Source: Thiosocius sp963759055 (lineage in GTDB: Bacteria > Pseudomonadota > Gammaproteobacteria > Chromatiales > Chromatiaceae). Taken from it: 64,000 nucleotides of DNA. Where the stretch lies: NCBI GenBank assembly GCA_963759055.1, contig CAVWYD010000014.1:62001-126000 (forward strand). The letters run 5' to 3'. The translations under genes were made by a program, and so were the position numbers. The notes below the pieces were generated by a model. The model made no database searches, was not told where the DNA came from, and saw nothing but the letters and a program-made list of their open reading frames with translations. This document shows positions 8,690 to 17,370 of this stretch, in pieces. The first letter of the stretch is position 1, and every line of letters begins with the position of its first letter.

Positions 8690-10018
8690 GTGACAGACAC
8701 GACCCCCTCGCTGATGGTCTATGCGCTGCCAGCGGTGCCGCTGGCGTTCCTCGGCCTGCCGCTGTACGTCTACCTGCCGGCGCACTATGCGGATCTGCCG
8801 GGCCTGGGACTGGCCGCCGTGGGCGTGGTCCTGCTGCTCGCGCGGCTGCTCGATCTGGTCACCGACCCGCTGGTCGGCCTGCTGACCGACCGCACGCGTC
8901 CTGGCTCGCGCCGCAGTGGCTGATGACGCTGGGTGGTCTGGTGATGCTGGGCGGCGCCTGGTGGCTGTTCAGGCCGGACCCGGACGCGGGGCCCTTGTTC
9001 TGTTTGCGGCGCTGAGCGTCACCTACCTGGGCTGGACCCTGCTGGCGATTCCCTATTACGCGCTCGGCGCCGAGCTGGGCGCCGACAGCGGACAGACCGC
9101 GGTCGCGGCATGGCGCGAGGCCGGCGTGATCGTCGGCACCCTGCGGCGCTGATGCTGCCGGCGATGCTGGTCGCGACAGACAATCTGGCCTTCAGCGCCT
9201 CGGCCCTGCTGTGGCTGGTGCCGCCGGCGCTGGCGGCGGGTTGGTGATACGCCCCGGTGCCGTGGCCAGGCATGCGGGGGCCAGGGCAGGCCTGCGCGAT
9301 GTGGCGAGAGACCAGCCTGGCCTCGCGCCAGGTGCTTGTGGATCCATCTGCTGAACGCACGGCCGGCGGGACCGCGGCGACCCTGTTTGTGCTCTACACG
9401 CGCGACGTGATCGGGCTGGACGAGCGCTCAGCCGGGCTGCTGTTGCTGCTCTATTTCGTGGTCGGTCTGCTGGCACTGCCGCTTTGGGTGCTCGTTGCAC
9501 GCCGGGTCGGCGAGGCCCGCGCCTGGCGCGCGGCGATGCTGCTCGCGGCGGCCGGGTTCCTGCCGGCGGCCTTCCTCGGGCCGGGAGACAGCGCGATCTT
9601 CGCCCTGGTGTGTCTGGTCACCGGGGCAACCCTGGGTGCCGATATCGCGCTGCCGGCGGCGCTGCAGGCGCGCGTCGTGGTCGATGAATCACAACGGCTG
9701 TCGCGGCCGCGCGGCGGTGCGCTGTTCGGCCTGTGGGGTATGGCAAGCAAGCTCGCGCTGGCCCTGTCGGCCGGTCTGGCGCTGCCGTTGCTGGCGTGGC
9801 TGTCGGTGCCCGAGGCCGGTCGTCCGCAGGCCGTCGTGGTGCCTTGGCTTTATGCCGGTCTGCCGGCGGTCATCAAGCTGCTGGCCGTTCTGGCATTGCA
9901 GCGTTCCGTGCTCATGTCGACCCCCGTCGACGACCCTAATCACTCAGAGGAGGTTCCGGATGCGCACCATCCGTCTGTTGCTGTTAACCCTGCCGTTGGC
10001 GCTTCTCGCCGGGTGTAG
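8690..10018 (+). CDS. MFS (GPH-like) transporter (frame-disrupted)
   Basis: Inner-membrane transporter with about 12 hydrophobic segments spread over several frames: PLAFLGLPLYVYLPAHYADL, RLLDLVTDPLVGLLTDRTRP (the cytoplasmic 'D..tDp..G..sD' loop of GPH/MelB-type carriers), LSVTYLGWTLLAIPYYALGA, AVAAWREAGVIVGT, GTAATLFVLYTRDVIGLDER, LPLWVLVARRVGEARAWRAA and GATLGADIALPAALQARVV. About six frame changes. The stop is uncertain: 9939 in one frame, or 10018, which would overlap the next gene by 59 bp. Substrate unknown; related transporters are found in light- or singlet-oxygen-induced clusters. Confidence 0.7.
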
Positions 10019-10502
10019 CGGGATGCAAGCGAAAGATTTTGAGGGCACGACGCCGCGCCTCGACCTGTTCGATTACTTTGCCGGCGATACGCGTGCCTGG
10101 GGCATCTTCGAGTCACGCTCAGGTGAGCTGAAGCGCCAGTTTACGGTCGATATCCGGGGCGAGGTCGAGGGTGATTCACTGACGCTGACCGAGGATTTCG
10201 TGTATGCAGACGGCGAGACTCAACAGCGCGTATGGCGTATCAGAAGGCTGGATGAGCATCGCTTCGAGGGGCGTGCCGATGACGTGGTTGGCACAGCGAA
10301 CGGACTCGCCTACGGTCAGGCGCTGAACTGGCGATATACCCTCAGGCTGCCGTTTCGCGACAGTACGCTCGAGGTTAAATTCGATGACTGGATGTACCTG
10401 CAGCCGGATGGCGTGCTGATCAACCGCGCCACGGTGAGCAAGTTCGGATTCAAAGTCGGTGAGGTGACGCTGTTCTTTTCGAAGGGGGCGAAGGCGGTAT
10501 GA
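9960..10502 (+). CDS. DUF3833 lipoprotein
   Basis: Intact 180-aa gene. The signal peptide MRTIRLLLLTLPLALLAGCS ends in a lipobox (LLAGC), so the mature protein is a lipoprotein. The body contains RLDLFDYFAGDTRAWGIFES, TEDFVYADGETQQRVWRI and FRDSTLEVKFDDWMYLQPDG, typical of DUF3833. A strong ribosome-binding site (AGAGGAGG, 9946-9953) precedes the ATG. Function unknown; the fold is thought lipocalin-like, which would suit binding of a modified lipid, but that is inference. Its TGA overlaps the next ATG (ATGA). Confidence 0.85.
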   Translation: MRTIRLLLLTLPLALLAGCSGMQAKDFEGTTPRLDLFDYFAGDTRAWGIFESRSGELKRQFTVDIRGEVEGDSLTLTEDFVYADGETQQRVWRIRRLDEHRFEGRADDVVGTANGLAYGQALNWRYTLRLPFRDSTLEVKFDDWMYLQPDGVLINRATVSKFGFKVGEVTLFFSKGAKAV

Positions 10503-11006
10503 AAAAGACGTTCGCTGCGATCGCGCTTGGTCTTTCTTTGGCGGGCCCGCTGTCGGCCGGTGAGGCGATCGAGGTCGACGGCCAGCGGCTCGAGCTGAAG
10601 GCGCAGGCGCGCGCCTGTTACCTCGGGTTCGTCGAGCTGTACGACGTCGATTATTTCCGTGGCACGGCGGGGCCGGCAAGCTGCGTGAGGCTTTCCTACC
10701 TGCGGGATATCGAGGCGGCCACCCTGGAGCGAGGCGACGCGAAAGGTTTTTGAAGAACGCCACGGTGGCGAATTCGTCAGCCGATACCGCGCGGAGTTGG
10801 AACAGGTTGGCAAGGCCTACCGGTCTGTCGGTCCGGGTGACCAGTACCTTTACTGCGTGGGGGCGGACGGCGCCGGATCGCTGCTGCGGGACAATGCACC
10901 GGTCGTGCAGCTGGCATCGTCCGACTTCGCCCGCCGTTTTCTGCAGATCTGGGTGAAAGCTGACGATCCTGCCGACGCACCGCAATGGGGCTTTGGCCGC
11001 TGTTGA
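10499..11006 (+). CDS. Chalcone isomerase-like exported protein (one frameshift)
   Basis: Signal peptide MKKTFAAIALGLSLAGPLSA, then IEVDGQRLELKAQARACYLG, VELYDVDYF, SCVRLSYLRDIEA, a frame change near 10738, and KVFEERHGGEFVSRYRAELE, YLYCVGADGAGSLLRDN and FLQIWVKADDP. The pattern matches the bacterial chalcone-isomerase-like domain family, which has a fatty-acid-binding-type fold and is not expected to act on flavonoids. About 168 codons. Last gene of the rightward operon; it ends 45 bp from the convergent lipB. Confidence 0.75.
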
Positions 11007-11051
11007 TGATCGCAGCCGCATCCGTCGGCGCCGGGCTGTCCGGATGACGGC

Positions 11052-11685
11052 CTATCCCTCGATGGCCCGGTAGCCGAGTCCCTCGCACAGCAGCTGCACG
11101 AGCTCAGCTGCCAGGGCCGCCTGATCGTCTGCGATTCCCAAGCAGCCGGGTGCTGGTCACCTCGAGCCCGGCATGGCCGCAGGGATTGATGCGTCGAAAC
11201 GGTTCGAGGTCATTGCTCACGTTCAGCGCGAGACCATGATAGGTGCAGCCGCGACGAACGCGCAGTCCGAGTGAGGCAATTTTTCGGTTGTCTACGTAGA
11301 CCCCGGGTGCATCCGCCCGAGCCCGACCGTCGATACCGTGTTGTTCCAGCAGCCCGATGATTGCATGCTCCATCGTGGTCACCAGGCGCCGGATCCCCAA
11401 CCCGGCCTCGCGCAACGATATCAACAGGTAGATCACCAGCTGGCCCGGGCCATGATAGGTGACCTGGCCGCCGCGGTCGGTCTGCACCACAGGGATATCG
11501 CCGGTGCCCAGCAGGTGTTCGGCCTTGCCTGCCTGACCCTGGGTAAATACCGGCGGGTGCTCGACCACCCACAGTTCGGATAGCGTCTCTTCGTCGCGCT
11601 GGTCGGTGAATTCGCGCATCGCTCGCCAGGTCGGCAGGTAGTCGCGCTGCCCGAGCCGGCGGATGATCAGGGTTCGACTGGACAT
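11052..11685 (-). CDS. lipB: Octanoyl-[acyl-carrier protein]:protein N-octanoyltransferase (one frameshift)
   Basis: Transfers octanoate from ACP to lipoyl domains, the first committed step of lipoate synthesis. Motifs: LWVVEHPPVFTQGQAGKAEH, QTDRGGQVTYHGPGQLVIYL, GVYVDNRKIASLGLRVRRGC (catalytic Lys region) and NPCGHAGLEVTS (catalytic Cys). A one-base gain near 11140 breaks the frame; corrected, it reads LLGIADDQAALAAELVQLLC and ends YRAIEG-stop at 11052. The ATG at 11685 (MSSRTLIIRRLG) is preferred over an upstream GTG at 11709 by alignment to E. coli LipB. Follows ybeD; lipA is not in the window. Confidence 0.92.
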
Positions 11686-11713
11686 GGGGGATGCCGATTT
11701 CTTCCGCACACCC

Positions 11714-11983
11714 CTACAGGCGCATCAGGACCTTGTCATGTGCGGTCAGATCATCGTAGATCGCGTCGAGCTGTTCGCGGCTGCTGGCCTCGATGACCAC
11801 GCTGACCGAGACGTACTTGCCCGCCCGGCTGGCGCGGGTGCGCACGCTGTCTTCGCGCACGTCGACGCAATGGCGACGGATGATCTGGAGGACCACTTCG
11901 TGAAAGCCGCCGTCGTCGAGTCCCATCGCCTTGATCTGGTATTCACAGGGGAACTCGAAGCCCTGGGGTTCTTCAGTGGTCAT
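11714..11983 (-). CDS. ybeD: YbeD/DUF493 family protein
   Basis: Small 89-aa protein with the DUF493 pattern: GFEFPCEYQIKAMGLDDGGF, YVSVSVVIEASSREQLDAIY, ending DDLTAHDKVLMRL. E. coli YbeD has an ACT-like fold and sits between dacA and lipB, the same context as here. Its exact function is unsettled. The start overlaps the end of dat by 11 bp, implying one transcript. Confidence 0.9.
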   Translation of the reverse strand: MTTEEPQGFEFPCEYQIKAMGLDDGGFHEVVLQIIRRHCVDVREDSVRTRASRAGKYVSVSVVIEASSREQLDAIYDDLTAHDKVLMRL

Positions 11984-12860
11984 GGCACTCTTCCCCCAGG
12001 CGCAGGCGCTCCTTGCAGGCCTGGAAAAGGGCGTCCATGCGGTACCAGAGTTCGCCCGGTCTGCCGTCGCCTACCGGGCGGCCATTGAGTTTCACCACCG
12101 CCGCCACCTCGCGGGTCGAGCTGGTCAGCCAGATCTCGTCGGCGGCTTCCAGGTCGACGGCTGCGATCGCGGCCTGCGCGTAGGGCAGGCCGGTCTCCTG
12201 CGCAAGCTCGAGCACCAGGTCGCGGGTGATTCCGGGCAGCAGTTCGTCGCTGTCGGGTGGTGTGATCAACAGGCCGTTACTGACCACGAACAGGTTGCTC
12301 GCCGTACCCTCCATCGCCAGGCCGTCACGGATCAGGATGGCTTCATCCGCCCCTTCCTCGGTGGCCTGCGCGCGTGCCAGCACATTCGCCAGCAGGGTGG
12401 TCGCCTTGATGTCGCAGCGGTGCCAGCGGATGTCGTCGAGGGTGATCGCGCTTATCCCGCTTTGAGCCTTTTCGATGTCGCGCGGTGGGTTCGGACTGGT
12501 AAAGGCGAGGACGTTCGGATCGATCTCTGCCGGAATAACGTGGTTGCGCACCGGGTAGGCGCCGCGGGTCACCTGCAGGTATATCGACTGGTCCTGACCG
12601 GGCAGCTGCCCGGCCAGACGTTCGAAGACGGCGCGCCAATCATCGTGGCAGAGCGGGTTTGTCATGCGGATCGAGGTGAGGCTGCGGTCGAGGCGGTGCA
12701 GGTGATGCTCGACGCGGAAAGGCCGGCCGCCATAGGCCGGCACCACTTCGTAGACGCTGTCGCCGAACAGCAGTCCGCGATCGGTAATCGGCAGCCGGGC
12801 CTCGCATCGCGGCAGGTATTCGCCATTCAGATACGCGAGCAGCGAGTCGTCGTCGCTCAT
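11973..12860 (-). CDS. dat: D-amino-acid transaminase (D-alanine aminotransferase)
   Basis: PLP fold-type IV enzyme that interconverts D-alanine and 2-oxoglutarate with pyruvate and D-glutamate, feeding peptidoglycan precursors. Visible features: ITDRGLLFGDSVYEVVPAYG, QVTRGAYPVRNHV (RGxxxR carboxylate site of D-selective members), DIKATTLLANVLA (PLP-binding Lys), EGTASNLFVV and PGITRDLVLELA. 295 aa, intact. It lies 4 bp after dacA and overlaps ybeD, a common Chromatiales/Xanthomonas-type arrangement linking D-Ala metabolism with a D-Ala carboxypeptidase. Confidence 0.9.
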   Translation of the reverse strand: MSDDDSLLAYLNGEYLPRCEARLPITDRGLLFGDSVYEVVPAYGGRPFRVEHHLHRLDRSLTSIRMTNPLCHDDWRAVFERLAGQLPGQDQSIYLQVTRGAYPVRNHVIPAEIDPNVLAFTSPNPPRDIEKAQSGISAITLDDIRWHRCDIKATTLLANVLARAQATEEGADEAILIRDGLAMEGTASNLFVVSNGLLITPPDSDELLPGITRDLVLELAQETGLPYAQAAIAAVDLEAADEIWLTSSTREVAAVVKLNGRPVGDGRPGELWYRMDALFQACKERLRLGEECHDH

Positions 12861-12864
12861 GCGA

Positions 12865-14001
12865 TCACTCCAGCATCATCAATACGGTGTCTACCACCGT
12901 GCGCCAGATGCCACCCTCCGGTACTTCCTCGAGGGCAACCAGTGGCTGGCGGGTGATCACTTCGCCGTCCAGCTCGATCACGACCTCGCCCACTTTCTGC
13001 CCTTTGCCGATCGGGGCCTGCAGGTTCGGCTGGATCTCGGTGCGCGCGTTCAGCTTGTCGTATTGCCGGCGCGGGATAGTGACATGAAGGTCCCTGGCCA
13101 GCCCCAGAGAGAGCTCTTCCTGCTCGCCCATCCACACCCGGGTCCGGGTCAGGCGATCGCCTCCGCCATAAAGGCGATGTGTCTCGTAGAAGCGGAATCC
13201 GTAGTTGAGCAGCGCCTGGCTCTCGGTGAGCCGGGCCTTCTCGCTCTCGGTACCCATGACCACCGAGATCAGCCGCATGCCCTCGCGCTTTGCGGATGCA
13301 ACCAGACAGTAGCCGGCAGCCTCGGTATGGCCGGTTTTCACGCCGTCTACCGTCTTGTCGCGCCAAAGCAGATTATTGCGGTTGTGCTGGCGGATATCGT
13401 TGAAGGTGAATTCTTTGACGGCGTAGAGCTTGTAAAGCTCGGGGAATTCGCGAATCGTCGCCTCGGTGACCATGGCGATGTCTCGCGGTGTGGTGTAGTG
13501 CTCAGGGTCTGGCAGACCGGTGGCGTTGACGAAGTGCGTATCGAGCATGCCCAGGCGATGTGCATGGTCGTTCATCAGGTTGGCGAATGCCTCCTCGCTG
13601 CCGGCCACGTGCTCGGCCAGCGCCACGCTGGCATCGTTGCCGGACTGGATGATCATGCCCTTGAGCAGGTCCGACACCGATACCCGCTTGTTGACCTCGA
13701 TAAACATGCGCGAACCCGGAGTCTTCCAGGCCTTCTCGCTCACCAGAACCTCGTCCGATTCCTTGATCGAACCGCCGCGCAGCTCACGAAACACCACATA
13801 GGTCGTCATGATCTTGGTCAGGCTGGCCGGTTCGAGACGCTGCTCGGAATCCTTGGCCGCCAGGATGCTGTCGCTGTCTACATCGATCAGCAGGTAACCG
13901 GTGGCCGCGATCGAAGGCGGAGCCGGGGCGGGTGATGCCGCCAGAACGCAGGCCGGAACCAGAAGGAGACTGAATAAAAGGACCAAGACTTTTTTGTGCA
14001 C
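12865..14001 (-). CDS. dacA: Serine-type D-Ala-D-Ala carboxypeptidase (PBP5/6 family)
   Basis: Trims the terminal D-Ala from peptidoglycan pentapeptides in the periplasm. The signal peptide ends near VPACVLAASP. The penicillin-binding triad is present: SxxK in EPASLTKIMT, SGN in IIQSGNDASVAL and KTG in VDGVKTGHTEAAG. The C-terminal beta domain (GEQEELSLGLARDLHVTIPR) and final amphipathic anchor region (TVVDTVLMMLE) fit PBP5/6. 378 aa, intact. Upstream is a 369-bp gap holding a repeat element. Confidence 0.95.
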   Translation of the reverse strand: MHKKVLVLLFSLLLVPACVLAASPAPAPPSIAATGYLLIDVDSDSILAAKDSEQRLEPASLTKIMTTYVVFRELRGGSIKESDEVLVSEKAWKTPGSRMFIEVNKRVSVSDLLKGMIIQSGNDASVALAEHVAGSEEAFANLMNDHAHRLGMLDTHFVNATGLPDPEHYTTPRDIAMVTEATIREFPELYKLYAVKEFTFNDIRQHNRNNLLWRDKTVDGVKTGHTEAAGYCLVASAKREGMRLISVVMGTESEKARLTESQALLNYGFRFYETHRLYGGGDRLTRTRVWMGEQEELSLGLARDLHVTIPRRQYDKLNARTEIQPNLQAPIGKGQKVGEVVIELDGEVITRQPLVALEEVPEGGIWRTVVDTVLMMLE

Positions 14002-14370
14002 GATGCTACTTTCCTGATGGTCGTGTATCGAATCGGGTAGACAAGGATACGCGGCGCCGGTTCGGTTTGCTGCATGACGGATGTCGAATGGCTCACGCTT
14101 CGGGACGCGAGCAGGTCATTGAGAGTCATTCTAACGCCTGGAACGGCCCTGGGTCAGGGTGATATCCCTAAACACTCAGGTGTTTCGGGGAAACCGCGAA
14201 GGGCGCCAAGGACTCAAAGGCGAGAGCCGTCCGAGGCGCGACGGAATCGCAGGCAGCATCCCGTGCCCTCATGGCGCCGGTTACCTCCGGGTGTGTCCGG
14301 TCAACCTTCGCGAACTTTGTGCTCTTCGCGGTCGATTCTGTCCATACACCCACCCACAGCCGGATAGCGG
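14002..14370. other. Intergenic region between rlpA and dacA
   Basis: No coding frame is credible here. It holds a small hairpin AAACAC-TCAG-GTGTTT (14170-14185) and the long inverted repeat listed separately. The dacA promoter must lie in it if dacA is not read from rlpA; none was assigned. Confidence 0.5.
14191..14340. repeat. Dispersed intergenic inverted-repeat element, copy 1 (CGCGAAGG type)
   Basis: The left arm at 14191-14222 contains AAACCGCGAAGGGCGCCAAG. The right arm at 14305-14338 contains CTTTGTGCTCTTCGCGGT, which pairs with it imperfectly after complementing. Same architecture as copies at 24286, 25894 and 39822. Confidence 0.55.
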
Positions 14371-15240
14371 TTAATCGATCACCACCAGCGGTTGCCTGAT
14401 GCCGAACTGGTGCATCTGCGCGGTGACGGTATCCGCCAGCTCGACCGAGGCCAGGGGGCCGACCTGAACCCGGTGTACGGCGCCGTTGGCGGTGGCCACC
14501 GGGGTTACACGGACGTGGCGCGCAAGGCCCTGTTGCAGGCGTTTGCGCAGGCGTTCGGCGTTTTCGCTGTTGCTGAATGCGCCGGCCTGAAGAAAGATCT
14601 GCGGGGGCCCGGCGCCGGCCTTTTTGGCGCGCGGCGGTTTATGTGCGACACGGGTCGCGGCAGCGGGCTTGGGCGCCGAGGGGTCGATTGCCCGCACCTC
14701 CACCAGTGCGGTCCCTTTGCCGAGCATCCCGATGCGCGAGGCCGCCGCGTAAGAGAGGTCTATGACCCGGTTCTCGTGAAAAGGTCCACGGTCATTGACG
14801 CGCACGATCACGCTGCGGCCGTTCTCGAGATTGGTGACCTTGACATAGGTGGGTATCGGCAGCTTTTTGTGCGCCGCCGACATCGTGTACATGTCGTAGA
14901 CCTCACCGTTCGATGTCTTGCGGCCATGGAACTTGCGGCCATACCAGGACGCGATGCCGCGCTGGACGAAGTTCTTGCTGTCCTGCAGGGTGTAGTAGCG
15001 TTTACCCAGTACGACATAGGTATTGGGGTTGCCGCCGCGGCTGCGCGCCTCGACCCGCGGCACCGCATTTGGTACCTGACTCACGTCCCGGTGCTCGCCG
15101 GGGCCGTCCACCGGGTAGGGATAGCCCCGTCCCGGCTTTCCACAGCCGTTCAGCACGACCGCGATCAGTGCGAACACCACCAGGGCCGGAACAGTATTTG
15201 CGTACGATTCGGAATCCCATGAGGGAAATTTAGCCTGCAT
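14371..15240 (-). CDS. rlpA: Septal ring lytic transglycosylase / rare lipoprotein A
   Basis: 289 aa. An N-terminal hydrophobic stretch with a lipobox (VVLNGC) predicts an outer-membrane lipoprotein. The double-psi beta-barrel lies roughly at residues 90-180 (RGIASWYGRKFHGRKTSNGE, VRVNDRGPFHENRVIDLS), with the conserved His and Asp of lytic RlpA proteins. The C-terminal SPOR domain (PQIFLQAGAFSNSENAERL) binds denuded glycan strands at the septum. The ATG overlaps the mltB stop by 11 bp, so it is co-transcribed with mltB. Confidence 0.93.
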   Translation of the reverse strand: MQAKFPSWDSESYANTVPALVVFALIAVVLNGCGKPGRGYPYPVDGPGEHRDVSQVPNAVPRVEARSRGGNPNTYVVLGKRYYTLQDSKNFVQRGIASWYGRKFHGRKTSNGEVYDMYTMSAAHKKLPIPTYVKVTNLENGRSVIVRVNDRGPFHENRVIDLSYAAASRIGMLGKGTALVEVRAIDPSAPKPAAATRVAHKPPRAKKAGAGPPQIFLQAGAFSNSENAERLRKRLQQGLARHVRVTPVATANGAVHRVQVGPLASVELADTVTAQMHQFGIRQPLVVID

Positions 15241-16228
15241 CCGGCGCCGATGCCAACTGCAGGTAGTTCTCGCGGATCTCCTCGCTCAGCTGATACACCG
15301 CCATGGCGTATTTTGTCCTCGGGTTGTAGCGCATGATGGCGTAGAAATTATCCATGCCGAGCCAGTACTCCATGCCATCGCGGGTCTCGAAATCCATCAG
15401 GCTGACTTTGCTGCCGGCTGGCGGGTTCGGATCCATCCTGATCCCGGCAGCGGTCAATTTTTCCGGATCCAGGCTTGGCTTGGCGCCGGCAGCGATCAGC
15501 GGCTCGTGTGCGGCGGTTACACCCGTAACCGGCCAGGTCACTGGCCCGCCCGGCTGCCATTTACCCTTTTTGGCGAAGTAGTTGGCGACGCTGCCGATCA
15601 CGTCGACCGGGTTGTGCCAGATATCGCGGCGACCGTCGCCGTCGAAGTCGACCGCGTAGACGCGGAAGCTGTCTGGCATGAACTGGGGCACCCCCATGGC
15701 GCCCGCGTACGAGCCCGTTGGCATGGTGGCCGCGATCTTTTCCTCGCGTGCGAAACGCAGGAAATGGCTGAGCTGTTCGCGGAAGAATTCGCCCCGACGT
15801 GGGTAGTGGAAGCCGAGCGTGTGAAGAGCGTCGAGTACGCGGTATCCGCCCGTATGCGCGCCATAGCGGGTCTCGACCCCCAGAATTGCGACGATAATCT
15901 GTGGCGGCACGCCGTATTCCTTTTCCGCGCGCGCCAGGGTTTCAGCATGCTGACGCCAGTAGCTGACCCCGCCCATGATGCGCGACCGGGTCAGGAATAT
16001 CTCGCGGTACTCACTCCAGTTGAGACGTTTTTCGGCCGGGCGCGCTATGGCCTCCAGGATGGGCCGGCGCAGCTGCGCCTGGTACAGCGTCCGGGTTACA
16101 TCGCGCTCGGAGAAGCCGTACCGGCTGACCATCTCATCGATAAATTCGGCGCGAAGCTGGTCTGGGGTCTTGGCATGTACGGCTGCAGCAGCGCAAAGCA
16201 GGGCGAGCAAAAAAAGGATGGAACGCAT
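15230..16228 (-). CDS. mltB: Membrane-bound lytic murein transglycosylase B
   Basis: 332 aa, intact. Cleaves the MurNAc-GlcNAc bond, forming 1,6-anhydro ends. The N-terminal signal sequence (ILFLLALLCAAAAVHA) has no obvious lipobox, so this may be a soluble periplasmic form. Catalytic Glu lies in AILGVETRYGAHTGGYRVLD; other family blocks are GSYAGAMGVPQFMPDSF and DFDGDGRRDIWHNPVDVIGS. Situated between rodA and rlpA in the elongasome operon, a common proteobacterial arrangement. Confidence 0.93.
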   Translation of the reverse strand: MRSILFLLALLCAAAAVHAKTPDQLRAEFIDEMVSRYGFSERDVTRTLYQAQLRRPILEAIARPAEKRLNWSEYREIFLTRSRIMGGVSYWRQHAETLARAEKEYGVPPQIIVAILGVETRYGAHTGGYRVLDALHTLGFHYPRRGEFFREQLSHFLRFAREEKIAATMPTGSYAGAMGVPQFMPDSFRVYAVDFDGDGRRDIWHNPVDVIGSVANYFAKKGKWQPGGPVTWPVTGVTAAHEPLIAAGAKPSLDPEKLTAAGIRMDPNPPAGSKVSLMDFETRDGMEYWLGMDNFYAIMRYNPRTKYAMAVYQLSEEIRENYLQLASAPDAG

Positions 16229-16230
16229 AG

Positions 16231-17370
16231 TCAGGTCGGAAGCAGCCTTCGATGGGTGTGAATGGACATCAGCATACCGAAGCCGGCCATCAGGGTCACC
16301 AGCGAGGTGCCACCATAACTGACCAGCGGCAGGGGTACGCCGACCACGGGAAGCAGACCGGTCACCATACCCGTATTGACGAACAGATAGACGAAGAACA
16401 CCAGCGTCAGGGACCCGGCCAGCAGACGCGTGAAGGTGTCCTGCGCCCGGGTTGCGATGTACAGCCCGCGGGCGATGATGAACAGATACAGGGCCATCAG
16501 CATCAGGACCCCGATCAGGCCGAATTCTTCCGACAGCACGGCGAAGATGAAGTCGGTATGGCGTTCCGGCAGGAAGTCCAGCTGCGACTGGGTACCGTTG
16601 AGCCAGCCCTTGCCGTACATGCCACCGGAGCCAATGGCGATTTTGGACTGGATGATGTGGTATCCGGTGCCGAGGGGGTCTTTCTCGGGGTCGAGGAAGG
16701 TCAGCACCCGTTGGCGCTGGTAGTCGCGCATCAAGTACCAGGCGGCCGGCGCCGCAGCGGCGGCGCCGGCCATGAGGGCGCCGATAAGACGCCAGCTGAT
16801 GCCCGCCAGGAAAAGAACGAAGACGCCTGCGCTGGCCACCAGCAGCGAGGTGCCCAGGTCCGGCTGCTTGGCGATCAGCAGCACCGGGACGATAATCATC
16901 GATGCGGCCATGGTCAGCCGCTGCCAGCTCGGTGGTAGGCGCTTCTCCGCCAGGTACCAGGCGATCATCAGGGGCACCGCGAGCTTGACCATCTCCGAGG
17001 GCTGAAAACGCACGATACCCAGATCGAGCCAGCGCTGCGCACCCTTGCCTACCTGGCCGAAGACCAGCACCGCGACCAGCATCAGCAGCCCGATGCCATA
17101 CAGCCAGGGACTCCAGCGTCTGAGGGTGGTCGGGTTGAGCTGGGCGATGGCCAGCATGATCGCAAGCGCGAGGACAATTCGCACCGCCTGTCGTTCGACC
17201 AGGTCGAAATTCTGCCCCGAGGCCGAATACAACACGATCAGCCCGAAGCCTGACAGCAGCAGCAGGCCCGCCAGCAGGGGCAGGTCGATGTGAAACACCG
17301 CCAGCAGGCCCTGGCGCCGGTTCGGGTTGGTCGGTGTCAGGTCACCCAGCTGGCGCGGCGAATAGTTCAC
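16231..17370 (-). CDS. rodA: Rod-shape-determining SEDS glycosyltransferase RodA
   Basis: 379 aa polytopic membrane protein (about ten hydrophobic segments). SEDS family peptidoglycan polymerase working with PBP2. Motifs: FDLVERQAVRI, GKGAQRWLDLGIVRFQPSE, QSKIAIGSGGMYGKGW, FLPERHTDFIFAVLSEEFG (carries the conserved SEDS aspartate) and PLPLVSYGGTSLVTLMAGFG. A GTG start overlaps the mrdA TGA (GTGA), indicating coupled translation. Confidence 0.95.
   Translation of the reverse strand: MNYSPRQLGDLTPTNPNRRQGLLAVFHIDLPLLAGLLLLSGFGLIVLYSASGQNFDLVERQAVRIVLALAIMLAIAQLNPTTLRRWSPWLYGIGLLMLVAVLVFGQVGKGAQRWLDLGIVRFQPSEMVKLAVPLMIAWYLAEKRLPPSWQRLTMAASMIIVPVLLIAKQPDLGTSLLVASAGVFVLFLAGISWRLIGALMAGAAAAAPAAWYLMRDYQRQRVLTFLDPEKDPLGTGYHIIQSKIAIGSGGMYGKGWLNGTQSQLDFLPERHTDFIFAVLSEEFGLIGVLMLMALYLFIIARGLYIATRAQDTFTRLLAGSLTLVFFVYLFVNTGMVTGLLPVVGVPLPLVSYGGTSLVTLMAGFGMLMSIHTHRRLLPT

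Noticed and set aside
10499..11006. Calling the chalcone-isomerase-like gene a flavonoid enzyme
   Set aside because: Bacterial members of this fold in such clusters lack any flavonoid context; the name describes fold similarity only.
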